Part shown: piece by piece, positions 17,981 through 28,800 of the stretch
Position numbering within the stretch: the stretch's first letter is position 1
Layout of the letters: each line of letters starts with the position of its first letter
Source: Triparma columacea
Lineage: Eukaryota > Sar > Bolidophyceae > Parmales > Triparmaceae
Direction: 5' to 3'
Assembly (NCBI GenBank): GCA_030267965.1
Contig: BRYA01000061.1
Span: 4,224 to 68,223, forward strand
Length of the DNA: 64,000 bases
The notes under the pieces: model-generated
Told to the model about the DNA's origin: nothing
Database searches by the model: none
What the model saw: only the letters and a program-made list of their open reading frames with translations
Made by a program: the position numbers and the translations under genes

Positions 17981-20498
17981 ATGGGTAAATTAATACATTA
18001 TAGAGGACTTTCAACCCTAAAAAGAAGCCCAAAAGCCCTTCCCCTCTCCGCCCCCCCCCCCGATCTCAAATTCCAAAATTATATGCCCCCACCATCAGAC
18101 CGTTCTCAGCACCCTCGCTCGTCCCCCGGGGTCGCGCTCCGTTCCCCCCCCTCTCATAATCCCCTCTCCTCCCCCTCCTCCCTCCCCTCAAAGTTATCTC
18201 CCCCCTTGTCCGAAAACCCTACCCTTAGGGAGGAGCTCCTTTCCTACCTGGAGAGGGACGTTTTCTACCTGGAGGGTAAGGCTGCGGTGGAGAAGCAGGT
18301 GCTAGGTCTCGTCAGGGAGGATGGAGCGCTCACGTCGAAGAAGACAAACAAGACATCCTTGAGGAGGTGAGAGGGGAACTCGAGGGGGGGGGGGGGGGGA
18401 ACACAACGNNNNNNNNNNNNNNNNNNNNNNNNNNNNNNNNNNNNNNNNNNNNNNNNNNNNNNNNNNNNNNNNNNNNNNNNNNNNNNNNNNNNNNNNNNNN
18501 NNNNNNNNNNNNNNNNNNNNNNNNNNNNNNNNNNNNNNNNNNNNNNNNNNNNNNNNNNNNNNNAAGAGACAACAAAGTAAACGCAAATTACTAATTAACG
18601 CACCCCTTCCCCCCCCCCCCAGCATTAACGATGAGATTAGAGCCGTCGCTATGGAGAGGCAGGAGGCGATGGCAAAGGTTGTAAAGTCGTCACGAGACGA
18701 CGCCTCTCGGGAAGAGGGTGCCGCGGAGCGCGGCGAAGAGGGAGAAGCTAAGACTGCATCTGAGAAAAAGGTGAGAGGGGAAGGAAACGAATTGCAGCAG
18801 CTCATTGCAGCCGCTCATTGTAGCCGCCTCCCAGGATCTACTGCAACCCCTCTCCCCCCCCCCCAATCACCTCCAGGACTCTAACACCCCCCCAAAAAAA
18901 ATACTCCAACTCGACGCAGAAAATAAGATTCATATTCGACTCTGAGGATCTTCTTGACGCCTGTAAAAGGATACCCGCGACGCGGAACCTGGGAATGGAC
19001 AAGGACGTAACCTACGGGCTCATCAAGGTCATGTTCGCCACCCCTGATCTGGTGGACATGAGGGAGAAGTTCAGGGAGCTGCACCCTCACAACTTGCAGG
19101 TCGGAATAGACGACATATTGGAGGTGAGGGGGGGGCGAGGGGGGGGGGGGTTGAAATACTGCGAGGGTGAATGTAAAGCCCCTTCCTCCCGAACCTAACC
19201 TTCAGCTTTCGCCACGCTCAGGACTCCTCGAGGTTCGTAGCTCATAGGCAGGCGCTAGGACTGAAAGTTATTGAGGAGGAGGTGAGAACGGGGAGAAGAG
19301 CCAGATGTTAAACAAGCCGCGGCTGCTCGTCGTTTCAGTGACGCTAACGCGACCCTTCCCTTCGCTCCTCCCCCACTCATCCACTCGTCCCGCCCACAGT
19401 ACATACCGATCGCCCGTCAGTACTGCAAGTACGGGGTGCCATCGAGCCTCCGAGGGAGGGTCTACAGGGTGGCGATGGGCATGGCTGGTTCTGTAGGAGC
19501 GAAGGAGCGGCGGTACTTCTCCGGCCTCACAAACTCCATGAAGGCCCTGAAGTACCCGATCCACGACGAGCTCTTCACGATGGACTGCGTCACTACGGTG
19601 GCGAACGACATGTCGTTCTTCCCGTTCGCGGAACCGCTAACGAACGTGGTACTAGCGTTCAGCAGAGACGACTGGTTGAGGGAGATGAGCAGGGCAAGGT
19701 GAGAAGGGTCGCAGCGGCCAGAGAATCTGAAGAATGTCCGAGAAAGTATTTTACCTCTAACCCACCTCTTGCCGCAGAGCAAATGAGTGCCTAGAGCACG
19801 TGTGCGAGGATGGTAGTACTATAAAGGTGAGCGGGATCTGAATCGAGATCTGAACATAGCGCGAACCACGAAGCTCATGTTTTTTCACTCACACACCCCC
19901 CATAAATCTTCAGGTTCCCGCCTCGTCCGTCCATCCCTTCAAGGGATTCGTCAAGTATGCGTCCCCCCTGGCCCTGACGTACCAGGAGGAGGAGGAAATA
20001 TACTTCACGTTCAGGGCAATGTACGCTTCACTGTGGAGCAAGCTCAACACCATCAGCAGCAAGGAGGGGGAGGTGAGAGATGAAATCACACCTCGCGCTT
20101 ACCGCTTGGGCCCGCCTAACCATCCCCCCCCGCCGCAGCTGCTGCACGTGGTCAAAACTTTCGAGGAGTTACTGTTTGCGCTCCACCCCGGCTTGTTTCT
20201 TCACTTGCTAAGCATAGGCGTCGACCCGCTTCAGGTGGCCTTCCCTTGGATTCACCTGGCGTTCAGCAATGTTCTGGATGCCGAGCAGCTTCTACTGCTC
20301 TGGGACAGGCTCGTGGGCTACGACGATCTGACTATCCTCTCCCTGTTTGCAGCGAGCATCTTCCTATTCCGGGCCGAGATCCTCCTTTGCTGCGGTAGCA
20401 AGGAAGAAGTCGGGAATGTTTTCAAGGGAAACTGGGGGCGGAGGCTAAAGGTCGTCCCATTATTACAAGCCGTCTTGTGGCCCGACGTACTGAAATAA
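17981..20498 (+). CDS. TBC-domain Rab GTPase-activating protein, TBC1D19-like
   Basis: Eight exons: 17981-18366, 18623-18770, 18920-19123, 19222-19281, 19400-19698, 19778-19826, 19914-20072 and 20139-20498. All junctions are in phase and all donors are GTGAG. The product is 554 aa. The TBC domain occupies the C-terminal half: YGVPSSLRGRVYRVA, then PFKGFVKYASPLALTYQEEE, FTFRAMYASLWSKL, and IGVDPLQVAFPWIHLAFS followed by QLLLLWDRLVGYDDL. These last blocks are distinctive of TBC1D19. TBC proteins accelerate GTP hydrolysis by Rabs with an Arg and a Gln finger; RGR near the domain start is the candidate Arg site, while the Gln motif (YxQ) is not obvious, so activity is uncertain. The N-terminus is Pro/Ser-rich, and the start could also be the ATG at 18081. 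A 155-nt assembly gap lies in intron 1. Confidence 0.85.
18409..18563. other. Assembly gap (N)
   Basis: 155 undetermined bases in intron 1 of the TBC gene, close after a run of 17 G. Confidence 0.99.
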
Positions 20499-20850
20499 GA
20501 ACCAACGACATGCCATATGAAGGGTTATTGCGCTTTTTTTCAGGAATCTTGGAGTGGGTTCCAACCCAACCTGCCCAATTTAACCCCCCCCCCTTGATAT
20601 TGTTGCCCAGCATAATAGGTCATTGATTAATGCGCGATTTGGTGAAAAGTGGAAGCCATTTGGAACAGTGAAAAAAATGAAAATAATGAAAAGTGAAGAG
20701 ATTGATTGTTTGATGACAAAAATGCAGCACTTTCGTAAGATGTTTTTTTTTTTTTTGGGAAAGGAGTTGACTTCGTGCGGCGCCTCCGTGTTTGAAAGAT
20801 ATTTGATTTTAGGGGCTATTACTCCGTCTTGCAACCCCCCCTTCTTGGTA
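20499..20850. other. Convergent intergenic region, 352 nt
   Basis: Lies between the 3' ends of the TBC gene and the kinase gene. It contains a C-run near 20585 and a T-run near 20742. Terminators for both genes must lie here; no gene is supported. Confidence 0.5.
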
Positions 20851-23800
20851 TTAATCTACACCCTTGGGCTTGTGGGATGCTTTCATAGCAGTAGCGTTGA
20901 AAGGGTTAGCCTTGTCAAACATGCAATACATATTCGTGCACTTCGATGTGTTCCACTGAGACAAATCACTGTCGAAAGAGGTCGCATCATAGAACATGTA
21001 ACTCATACTCGTGCAGTTCGATGTGTTCCATGTAGAGATGTCAGAGTTGAAAGCTGAGCAACCACTAAACATGAAATTCATATTCGTGCAGTTCGATGTG
21101 TTCCACGTAGAAAGATCAGAGTTGAAAGCCAAGCAATCATTAAACATGCTCCCCATATCCGTGCAGTTCGATGTGTTCCATGTAGAGATGTCTGAGTTGA
21201 AAGCCGAGCAATTACTAAACATGTAGTACATCTTCGTGCAGTTCGATGTGTCCCACTGAGACAAATTACTGTCGAAAGAGGTCGCATTCTGGAACATGTA
21301 ACCCATATCCGTGCAGTTCGATGTGTTCCACGTAGAGATGTCAGAGTTGAAAGCCGAGCAACCACTGAACATTTCATTCATATTCGTGCAGTTCGATGTG
21401 TCCCATGTAGAGATGTCAGAGTTGAAAGCTGAACAACCTCTAAACATTCTTCTCATATCCGTGCAGTTCGATGTGTTCCACGTAGAGAGATTAGAGTTGA
21501 AAGCCGAGCAACCTTCAAACATGTTCTCCATAGTCGTGCAGTTTGATGTGTTCCATGTAGAGATGTCTGAGTTGAAAGCCGAGCAACCTTGAAACATGTT
21601 ACTCATATCCGTGTACTTCGATGTGTTCCACGTAGAGATGTCTGAGTTGAAAGCCGAGCAACCACTAAACATGTAACATATATCCGTGCAGTTCGATATG
21701 TTCCACGTAGAGATGTCAGAGTTGAAAGCCGAGCAACCTTCAAACATGCCATACATATTCGTGCAGTTCGATGTGATCCACTCAGAGATGTCAGAGTTGA
21801 AAGCTGAACAACCTCTAAACATGCTTCCCATATTCGTACAGTTCGATGTGTTCCACCGAGAGATGTCAGAGTTGAAAGCCAAGCAACCAGCAAACATGAA
21901 GCCCATACTCGTGACATTCGATGTGTTCCACTTAGAGATGTCTGAGTTGAGAGCCGAGCAACCACTAAACATGCAGTTCATATTTGTGCAGTTCGATGTG
22001 TTCCACATAAGATCAGAGTTGAATGCCGAGCAACTTTTAAACATTTCACTCATATTTGTGCAGTTCGATGTGTTCCACGTAGAGAGATCAGACATGAAAG
22101 CCGAGCATCCATTAAACATGCTCCCCATATTCGTGCAGTTCGATGTGTTCCACGTAGAGAGATTAGAGTTGAAAGCCGAGCAACCTCGAAACATGTACTG
22201 CATAGTCGTGCAGTTCGATGTGTTCCACGTAGAGATGTCTGAGTTGAAAGCCAAGCAACGTCCAAACATTTCCTGCATATTCGTGCAGTTCGATGTGTTC
22301 CATGTAGAGAGATCAGAGTTGAAAGCCGAGCAACCCCAAAACATGCCGAACATATTCGTGCAGTTCGATGTGTTCCACGTAGAGAGATCAGAGTTGAAGG
22401 CCGAGCACTTTAGAAACATGTGGTTCATACTCGTGACATTCGAAACGTCCCATCGACTCAGGTCCTCATTGAATTCACTCGCTTCCTCAAAAAGCCGAGA
22501 TAAACTCGTAACCTCCGACACGTCCCAGTCCTCAATCTTGCCGTACTTCCCCTTTGCCTTATCCTTATCCTGCACCCACTCCTTCGCGGCATCCTTCAGT
22601 TGGTAGTTGCTGGTGAACTTGAACCCGTTTGTTTTCTTCGCGGCCTCCTTCAGTTGGTCGTTGCTGGTGAACTTGAACCCGTTTGTTTTCTTCCCAAAGC
22701 ATGACCACCTCTTTTTCGGGGATTCTCTGTTCGTTGACTTCTCCTTCAGTCTCTTCTCCTCCTCAACCTTCTTCCTTCTAACTTCCTCTGCCTTCCTTTC
22801 CTCCTCCTCCTTTACTTTCGCAAGGGCTGCCTCCTTGGCCTTCCTCTCCCTTTCCGCCTTCTTCCTTCTAATTTCCTCTGCCTTCCTCTTCTCCTCCTCC
22901 TCCTTTCTTTTTCTTTTCGCAAGGGCTGCCTCCTTGGCCTTTCTCTCCCTTTCCGCCTTCCTAAGTTTCTCAATTTCAGCCTTCTTCTCCTTCTCTGCCT
23001 TCTTCCTTCTAATTTCCTCTGCCTTCCTCTTCTCCTCCTCCTCCTTTCTTTTCGCAAGGGCTGCCTCCTTGGCCTTCCTCTCCCTTTCCGCCTTCCTGAG
23101 TTTCTCAATTTTGGCCTTCCTCTCCTCGTCCATGTTTTCGAATGCCTCGCAAACCCCGGCGAACGTCGGTCTGTCCTTCTTGTCATGCGCCCAAGCACTC
23201 TGCATAAGCGCAATTAGCGCTTGGTTGGAGACTTTAGGAAGTGGTGACGGCCTCTCCTTTTTGTAGCAGACCTTATCAATAATCTGTGGGTGCCCCTGTC
23301 CTGTCCATGGCCTCTTTCCCGTGAGTACCTCAAACATGATGACGCCGAAAGAATACACGTCGGCCTTCTCCGTAAAGGCTGAGATGCCTCCCTGGAGTAT
23401 CTCCGGGGCGCTCCACTGCGGCGTCCCCTTGAACCCCCCCGAGGTCGCGAGGCTCATCACCGTCGCGGTGTTCATAGTGACGTCGGACTTGGATAATCCA
23501 AAGTCGCTCACTTTCGCCCTCATGTCGGCTGTGAGCAGCACGTTTGGGGTCTGCGCTCCGAGAGTATGGGGGGGGGGTCATTAGACGGGTGAAAGCCTCC
23601 ATGGTTCTCGCTTCGCTCCTCCCCCCTAGTAGAGAATTTTCTTGTTTCCTCTCACTATACATCCCAATACTACTCACCTTCAAGTCCCTGTGCTCAATAG
23701 GCGGATTCTGCTCGTACAGGTACTTCATAGCCTCGGCGATGTCCCGTAAAATTCTGATCTTCATCTTGATTGTAAGCGTCTTGTTAAGCTCTTTGTTGTC

Positions 23801-24987
23801 GAGCATGACACGAAGGTCGCCATTCTCGATGAGTTCCATAAGCATAACGAGTTTTTTGGGGTCGCTCGTCGTACAACCCCAGACTGCAATTTCCGAAGGG
23901 GATTAGAGTGTGAGGGTAAATAATGTGTCTCCAATGAGGCTCTGCTCGTCAAGTTTCACTGTTACACAATTCTACTTCTACTCACCGTGCACGATGTGCT
24001 TGCAGTGAAGCTTGGAGTTGATGGCAAGCTCCCTCTTGAACGTCTTGGTGATCTTCTCACGCTCTACCATTGTTACTTGTGAGACATCCCAGACCTTCGC
24101 ACAGTGCTCCTCGCCTTCGAACTCGACGATGAAAGCGGCCGCAGTGCCTCCGCGAGCAAAGGGCTTGTCCGTCTTGTATGAGTATTGGTCTGGAGGAATC
24201 TCTCCATCTAAGACGGCGAACTTTGTCATGTGGCGGGTTGGGAGGTGCAGTGAGGGAGTGAACGCAAGAGTTAGCAAGCAAGAAGGGGGGAAATAAAGTA
24301 AGCGGGGCTGTACGCTCCTCACCTTGCGATCAAGAATAGCCTGCTGTCTACGCATGTGCTTCTCCTGCGCTGCTTGCTCTTCAGCGACGCGTTTCTTCAG
24401 CATCTCGTTACTGTGTATGTTGGAGGCGGTTGTGAGCGAATCAAGGGCTTCGAGCAGATCGTCACTGGCTGCCACGAGCTTCTTCGCGATGGTACTCGCA
24501 AAGACCATCTTGGTGACAAAATACGACTTCTGGGTCCCCTTGATGAGATTGGCGAGGAGAAGGATTGTATCACGAACGTCCTGAAGCGCGAAGAAAACAA
24601 TCTTGTCTACTTCCTTCCCATTGTATGGCGCTATGACGCCCTCGACTTGTTTGATCAGCTTGGAGGCTTTCCTCACTTCTTCGTTGGCCGCAGATTTACC
24701 CCCCACGATGGATTCCAAGCTGTGAAAGGGGGCATTAGAAGAAGAAGAAGAAGAAGAAGAAGAAGACATGTGGTAGAGCGTAATGTCTAAAACCCCCACG
24801 CCCCAATATATTCAGCTTCTCTCACCTTTCGACCACTTCGTGGATTTCCCCAAGGATCTCAAAATCAACTCCATCGTTGATCACCTTGGACACCCCAGTT
24901 AAGCATGTGTTGGTTACAAAGGAGGAAATTTTTTGTGAGGGTGGAGGGCCTAGCAAGAATAGGGAGTACCGCTGATGTGGTGGTATT
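20851..24987 (-). CDS. TKL protein kinase with MLKL-like N-terminal helices, coiled coil and DUF285 repeats (5' end unresolved)
   Basis: Exons: 24987-24826 (5' part unresolved, no in-frame ATG), 24719-24323, 24220-23986, 23883-23678 and 23550-20851; all internal junctions are in phase. The N-terminal 180 residues are amphipathic helices (GEIHEVVESLESIVGG, ALQDVRDTILLLANLIKG) like the MLKL N-terminal domain. The kinase follows: Gly loop FARGGTAAAF, Lys in HCAKVWD, HRDLKTPNVLL, DFGLS, APEIL. The HRD and DFG residues are intact, so it should be active. About 140 Lys/Glu-rich residues form a coiled coil. The last 600 residues are about 22 DUF285 repeats of 25 residues (GCSAFNSDISTWNTSNCTNM), known mainly from bacterial surface proteins. 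Cytosolic signalling is inferred. The stand-alone helical gene at 25325 is divergent. Confidence 0.85.
22600..22700 (-). repeat. Tandem duplication before the DUF285 array
   Basis: The coding segment for KTNGFKFTSNxQLKxAAK occurs twice in direct succession (spaced 60 nt) between the coiled coil and the DUF285 repeats. Confidence 0.75.
24736..24766. repeat. GAA/TCT trinucleotide microsatellite
   Basis: About ten GAA units lie inside the intron 24720-24825 of the kinase gene. Read through as coding they give a false poly-Ser N-terminus. Confidence 0.9.
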
Positions 24988-25324
24988 CTGTTGCGACAAG
25001 AGTAAAATGGGTGTTAGGGGTTAATAGCTGGTTTGTCTATTCAGGATTTCGTTGCGAAAGATTTTGTATTGTTATGGGGAACGTTCGATATGAAACCACG
25101 CGTATATTCTCTACCAAGCCCCCTAAATTAATGTACCAGTAGAAGATATTCCAGCACACATACCAAGATTGCTAAAATTAAACATTTGGTCCACTCGGAA
25201 TCGGCAACAGCACACAGCTCCGGACTCCGGACCAGCACATTATGGCACAAGGTTATAGATGGAAGATAGAAATTAGCATCTCTATAAAGAAGCGCAATAC
25301 TGTAACGTTCCTTTCCCTTCCCAA
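24988..25324. promoter_or_regulatory. Divergent region between the kinase and stand-alone helical genes
   Basis: 337 nt that should hold the missing first exon of the kinase and the promoters of both genes. TTTTACTCTTGTCGCAACAG at its right end (minus strand, ending at 24988) is a good acceptor for the first resolved kinase exon. Confidence 0.4.
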
Positions 25325-25816
25325 ATGGAAGTTGTCAACTCTGAAGATGTTGCGCTGGTTGCGATGAACTGTATTATATGTGCTGGCAAGCAAATTCCCG
25401 TTCTCGGGGAGATCTCGGCTGCCGTAGAGGTGCTGCTGGGGAGGGTAGAGGAGGCTGGGGAGGTGGATGAGCTTGTGGGATCAATAATGAAACACGTCGA
25501 AAGGGTGATCCCTTCTATCGAGCGCTTCAGGGGAATGGCAGTTGACGAGAGCACTTCGAGACTCTTCAAGGATCTAGCTAATGTCATGTTGAAGACTTCC
25601 AAGCACATTGCCTCATGGACGAACATGTCGTGTTGCTTTAAGCTCATCATGTCTTCGGGTGTCCGTAAAAAGTTGTTGGACGACGAGAAGAATATCAAGG
25701 ACCTCCTGCACCTCATTAAGACTGCAGTCGCAATTGATACTGAGTCCACAGTTGAAACGCCGGAAAAGAAGAAGCTCGTAGTTAGCCCTTCGGGAAGAAA
25801 ACTCAGTAGTTTTTGA
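25325..25816 (+). CDS. Stand-alone MLKL-NTD/HeLo-like helical protein
   Basis: 163 aa, single exon, ATG 25325. The whole sequence is predicted helical: AGKQIPVLGEISAAVEVLL, then SIMKHVERVIPSIERF, LFKDLANVMLKTSKHIASW, and KKLLDDEKNIKDLLHLI. This order resembles the MLKL N-terminal domain (PxLGEI first helix, basic end of helix 4). The tail is short and basic (PEKKKLVVSPSGRKL). There is no kinase domain. The divergent neighbour on the minus strand is a kinase with a related type of N-terminal helical region, so the two products may interact through like domains. In animals and fungi such domains oligomerise and perturb membranes in cell death; that role here is speculation. Assignment rests on pattern recognition, not on a profile search. 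Confidence 0.6.
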   Translation: MEVVNSEDVALVAMNCIICAGKQIPVLGEISAAVEVLLGRVEEAGEVDELVGSIMKHVERVIPSIERFRGMAVDESTSRLFKDLANVMLKTSKHIASWTNMSCCFKLIMSSGVRKKLLDDEKNIKDLLHLIKTAVAIDTESTVETPEKKKLVVSPSGRKLSSF

Positions 25817-25837
25817 ATAGAAAGAAACCCAATGATT

Positions 25838-28800
25838 TTAGTTCATTTCCCCCGTCCTCAAGTCTGATACCTTGATACTGGGCTTGTCCATGTCTTCTTG
25901 GAACATCACTTTTTTCAGCCTCCTAGCGCTCTCGTATTTCCTTCCCTCATACGAGGGAATATACTCTAAGGGAATTCTTGACTGCACCTCAGTGAACCAC
26001 TTTGGCTTCTCCTGTTGCCACCTATGCCAATTAACCTCAACCCAGCTCCTCACATCCTCTTCAATCTCCTCCCAGTGGTGTTTCGAAGTACGGAAGACAG
26101 TGTCAGCTCTAATAGCTTCGTTGGTGACGTGGTTCCACTTTCTTACTGTCAAATCTCTCCCTCTTTCTAATGAATAGAATGTGTGCAAGTAGTCATGATT
26201 AATGTTTAAGATGAAGAGGATGAACATCGCGAGAGTCCATGTGAAAACAATAGCCGCAAATTTAGTTGCGAAGATTGTAGAAATTCCGTTGTTTTGACAG
26301 ATAAGGATAGACACTGGAAAGCTTGCCATTGTTAAAGCAAAGCTGAAAGACCAATAGGCTCCTCCAACTTCATTTGGATGTCTAAACTGTGCAATTGAGG
26401 TAAAGTCTGTAATAATTTTGACTGCTATTCTGAAGCAGATACTTGTGAAGAACTCAGACCATGCCCCTCCTACTGGCAACCAATACCAAAAATCACCTCT
26501 CAATATCTTAACCAACAAGTAAATGCCAAGGTCTGCAATAAGGTACGCAAACACAAACTTATTTCCTGACAGGCTGAGGAGAACTATAGTCATGCACCTT
26601 ATTAACAGCATGCCTGAGGTGTAAAAAGTCATTGCACCAAATACAACTGATCTCTTGCTTGGTTTGGAGGGCACATACCCATAAAACTCAGGCACTTTTT
26701 CCCTCTTTTCAGGGTCTGTATCAAAGTCATAGCTTATTGTTGCTCCAATGAACCCTGTTGAAATAGAAGACATTACAAGAGATGCCCAAGCACCAAATGA
26801 GACTTCTTTATTGGTTGTTGTAATGGCCAGGAGCTGAATTATGGTTCCGGGAATTGATTCAGCAAATATTTCGACGCCTTTTATGATCGTGAGCTCAACC
26901 ATTTGAGGCATCGTAGTGCCAGATAAATGCACAATCCCGCTTGCAACCCTGTAACCGTCAAGTGCTGGCTTTAACCCAAACAAAATTGGAAAGCATTCTT
27001 TAAGTAATTTCTTTGCTCCCAACTGCCTGTTCTGAAGAATCACGACGCAGAACTGCATGAAAACTGATGCTGCTAGGCAAGCGAGAGAAGCTTCAAAGTA
27101 CCCGCCCTTCTCTTCCTTCCAAAAAATGTATGTGACATGGATATCAGTCAAAAAGTCAAGTGTGCTTGTTGCCCCTCCAACAAGGACTCGAAAAGCCAAG
27201 CCCCATGGTGCTGTTTTGACCACCCCCTCCCCTACTGCATAGAACATGCCTACTATCCAAGGGAACTCATCAAACAACTCCCCTGCAGCCCTGTTTTGCA
27301 ACCTCCACATGTCAACACCAGCCCTTGCTGTCTTTGTACTCTTCAAGCAAGACATCAGATTGCTCCCAATCACCATGGCCTCATTCTCTTCCACACACGT
27401 AAGCTTTGTGTGCATCGTTTTCTTGAATGCAAAGTTGCCAAGCCTTGCCTTCTTCAACAGAGTCACAAACCATGGGTACTTCTTCACTACCTCCCTCAGT
27501 GCAGCACTTTCCTTGCAAACATTTTCAATATGCAAATGTTTGTCCTTTCTCAAGTGTTGTCCTCCAATGATATGTCCTCCGTCCCAAACCAAGTCAGCGC
27601 CCAACACTTCACCAGATTCTTTTGTCATATCCTGGGACTTAATTTCGTGCATAAGTATTTGCTGTACCTGCCCAGCTTCATCAAGATGCCTCCGTATGCC
27701 TAACCTCACCGCCTTGTCTTTCACACGTTTTCCAAAATCCAATCTTGTCACAAACTCAACCAATGTCTCATTTTTGCTTCTCTTTGTTAACCTTATTGCT
27801 GTCTCCTCTTTTGCTTCATGGATGATTGTTATACCTGAGATTCCACCTCTTCTAATTTTTGTCTCTGTGATTGGATCTGTAGTGATGATAATTGTGACAT
27901 CGTTTGGCTTGTGGAGGTTCATATTTCCTCTGAATTCTCTAACTTGCGTGGCCCTGGCCCTGCTCGTAGTATCGGTGTTTTGTCGCCTCCTAGTGGTGAT
28001 TTCCCAGTCTCTGTTCCTCTTCTCAATGGACCTCTCAATATCCCCTGACATTTTTTTATGTATGAAGCTTTCAAAGTCCCAGAAGAATGCCGCTGTCTCC
28101 TCTAAGGTGGCAAACACTTTGATTGTTATCTTTCCCCAGCCCTTGCCCTTTCCTGTGACCTTCAAAGAGGCTTCAGAAAGAGGGAATGCACTTTCTACCT
28201 TCTCTTTCCCCTCCAAATCCTCAAACTTGGAGGTATAGGATTCTTCATTTTCTATACTTTTATCCTTGAGCTTCTTCAGATTCTTGACAATGCTCTTCAA
28301 CTTTTCCGTGTCAATCTCCTTGCTCTTATCAAATTTTATTCGCAAAGTAGAAACCTGTGACAGAAACTTTGGTCCAAGGATATTTGTGATCGACTTTGGG
28401 ATTGAATTGAAACCTATGTCTACCTTTGAAATAAAGACCGCTGCTGTCTGTGGTATCTTCCCAATAGGTTGAAGGGGCTCAAACATCCATATGGTGTAAA
28501 CGGATGTTTTCAGACCGTTACTTTGCTTCTTCTGGTCTTCTTCAAATCCCTGTGGAAGGTCCCTAACGAGTATCATTATCTTTCCTTCCTTCAATTTGAA
28601 CCAAGAAACTTTCGACCTGAATTCCTTTGTTGATAACCCAAAACCTAAGTTTCGAATGGTCTTGTAGTAGAGCGTGTGGTTGTCAATCTTCTTCACTATT
28701 CTCTCTATAATTCCTTGTTCCTTGTCCCTTCTCTTTAGTTTCCTGCTGTTTAAGAGGGCAAGTTCAGAAGCTGCACATTCTTCTGCAGTTGCATGAATGA

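Noticed and set aside
20851..23266. Plus-strand frames opposite the DUF285 and coiled-coil regions
   Set aside because: Repeat shadows of the kinase gene; Phe/Ser-rich text comes from the antisense of Lys/Glu-rich codons.
24720..24799. Poly-Ser start for the kinase
   Set aside because: It lies in an intron: a TTTCACAG acceptor at 24720 and a GTGAGA donor after 24826 join an upstream exon in phase.
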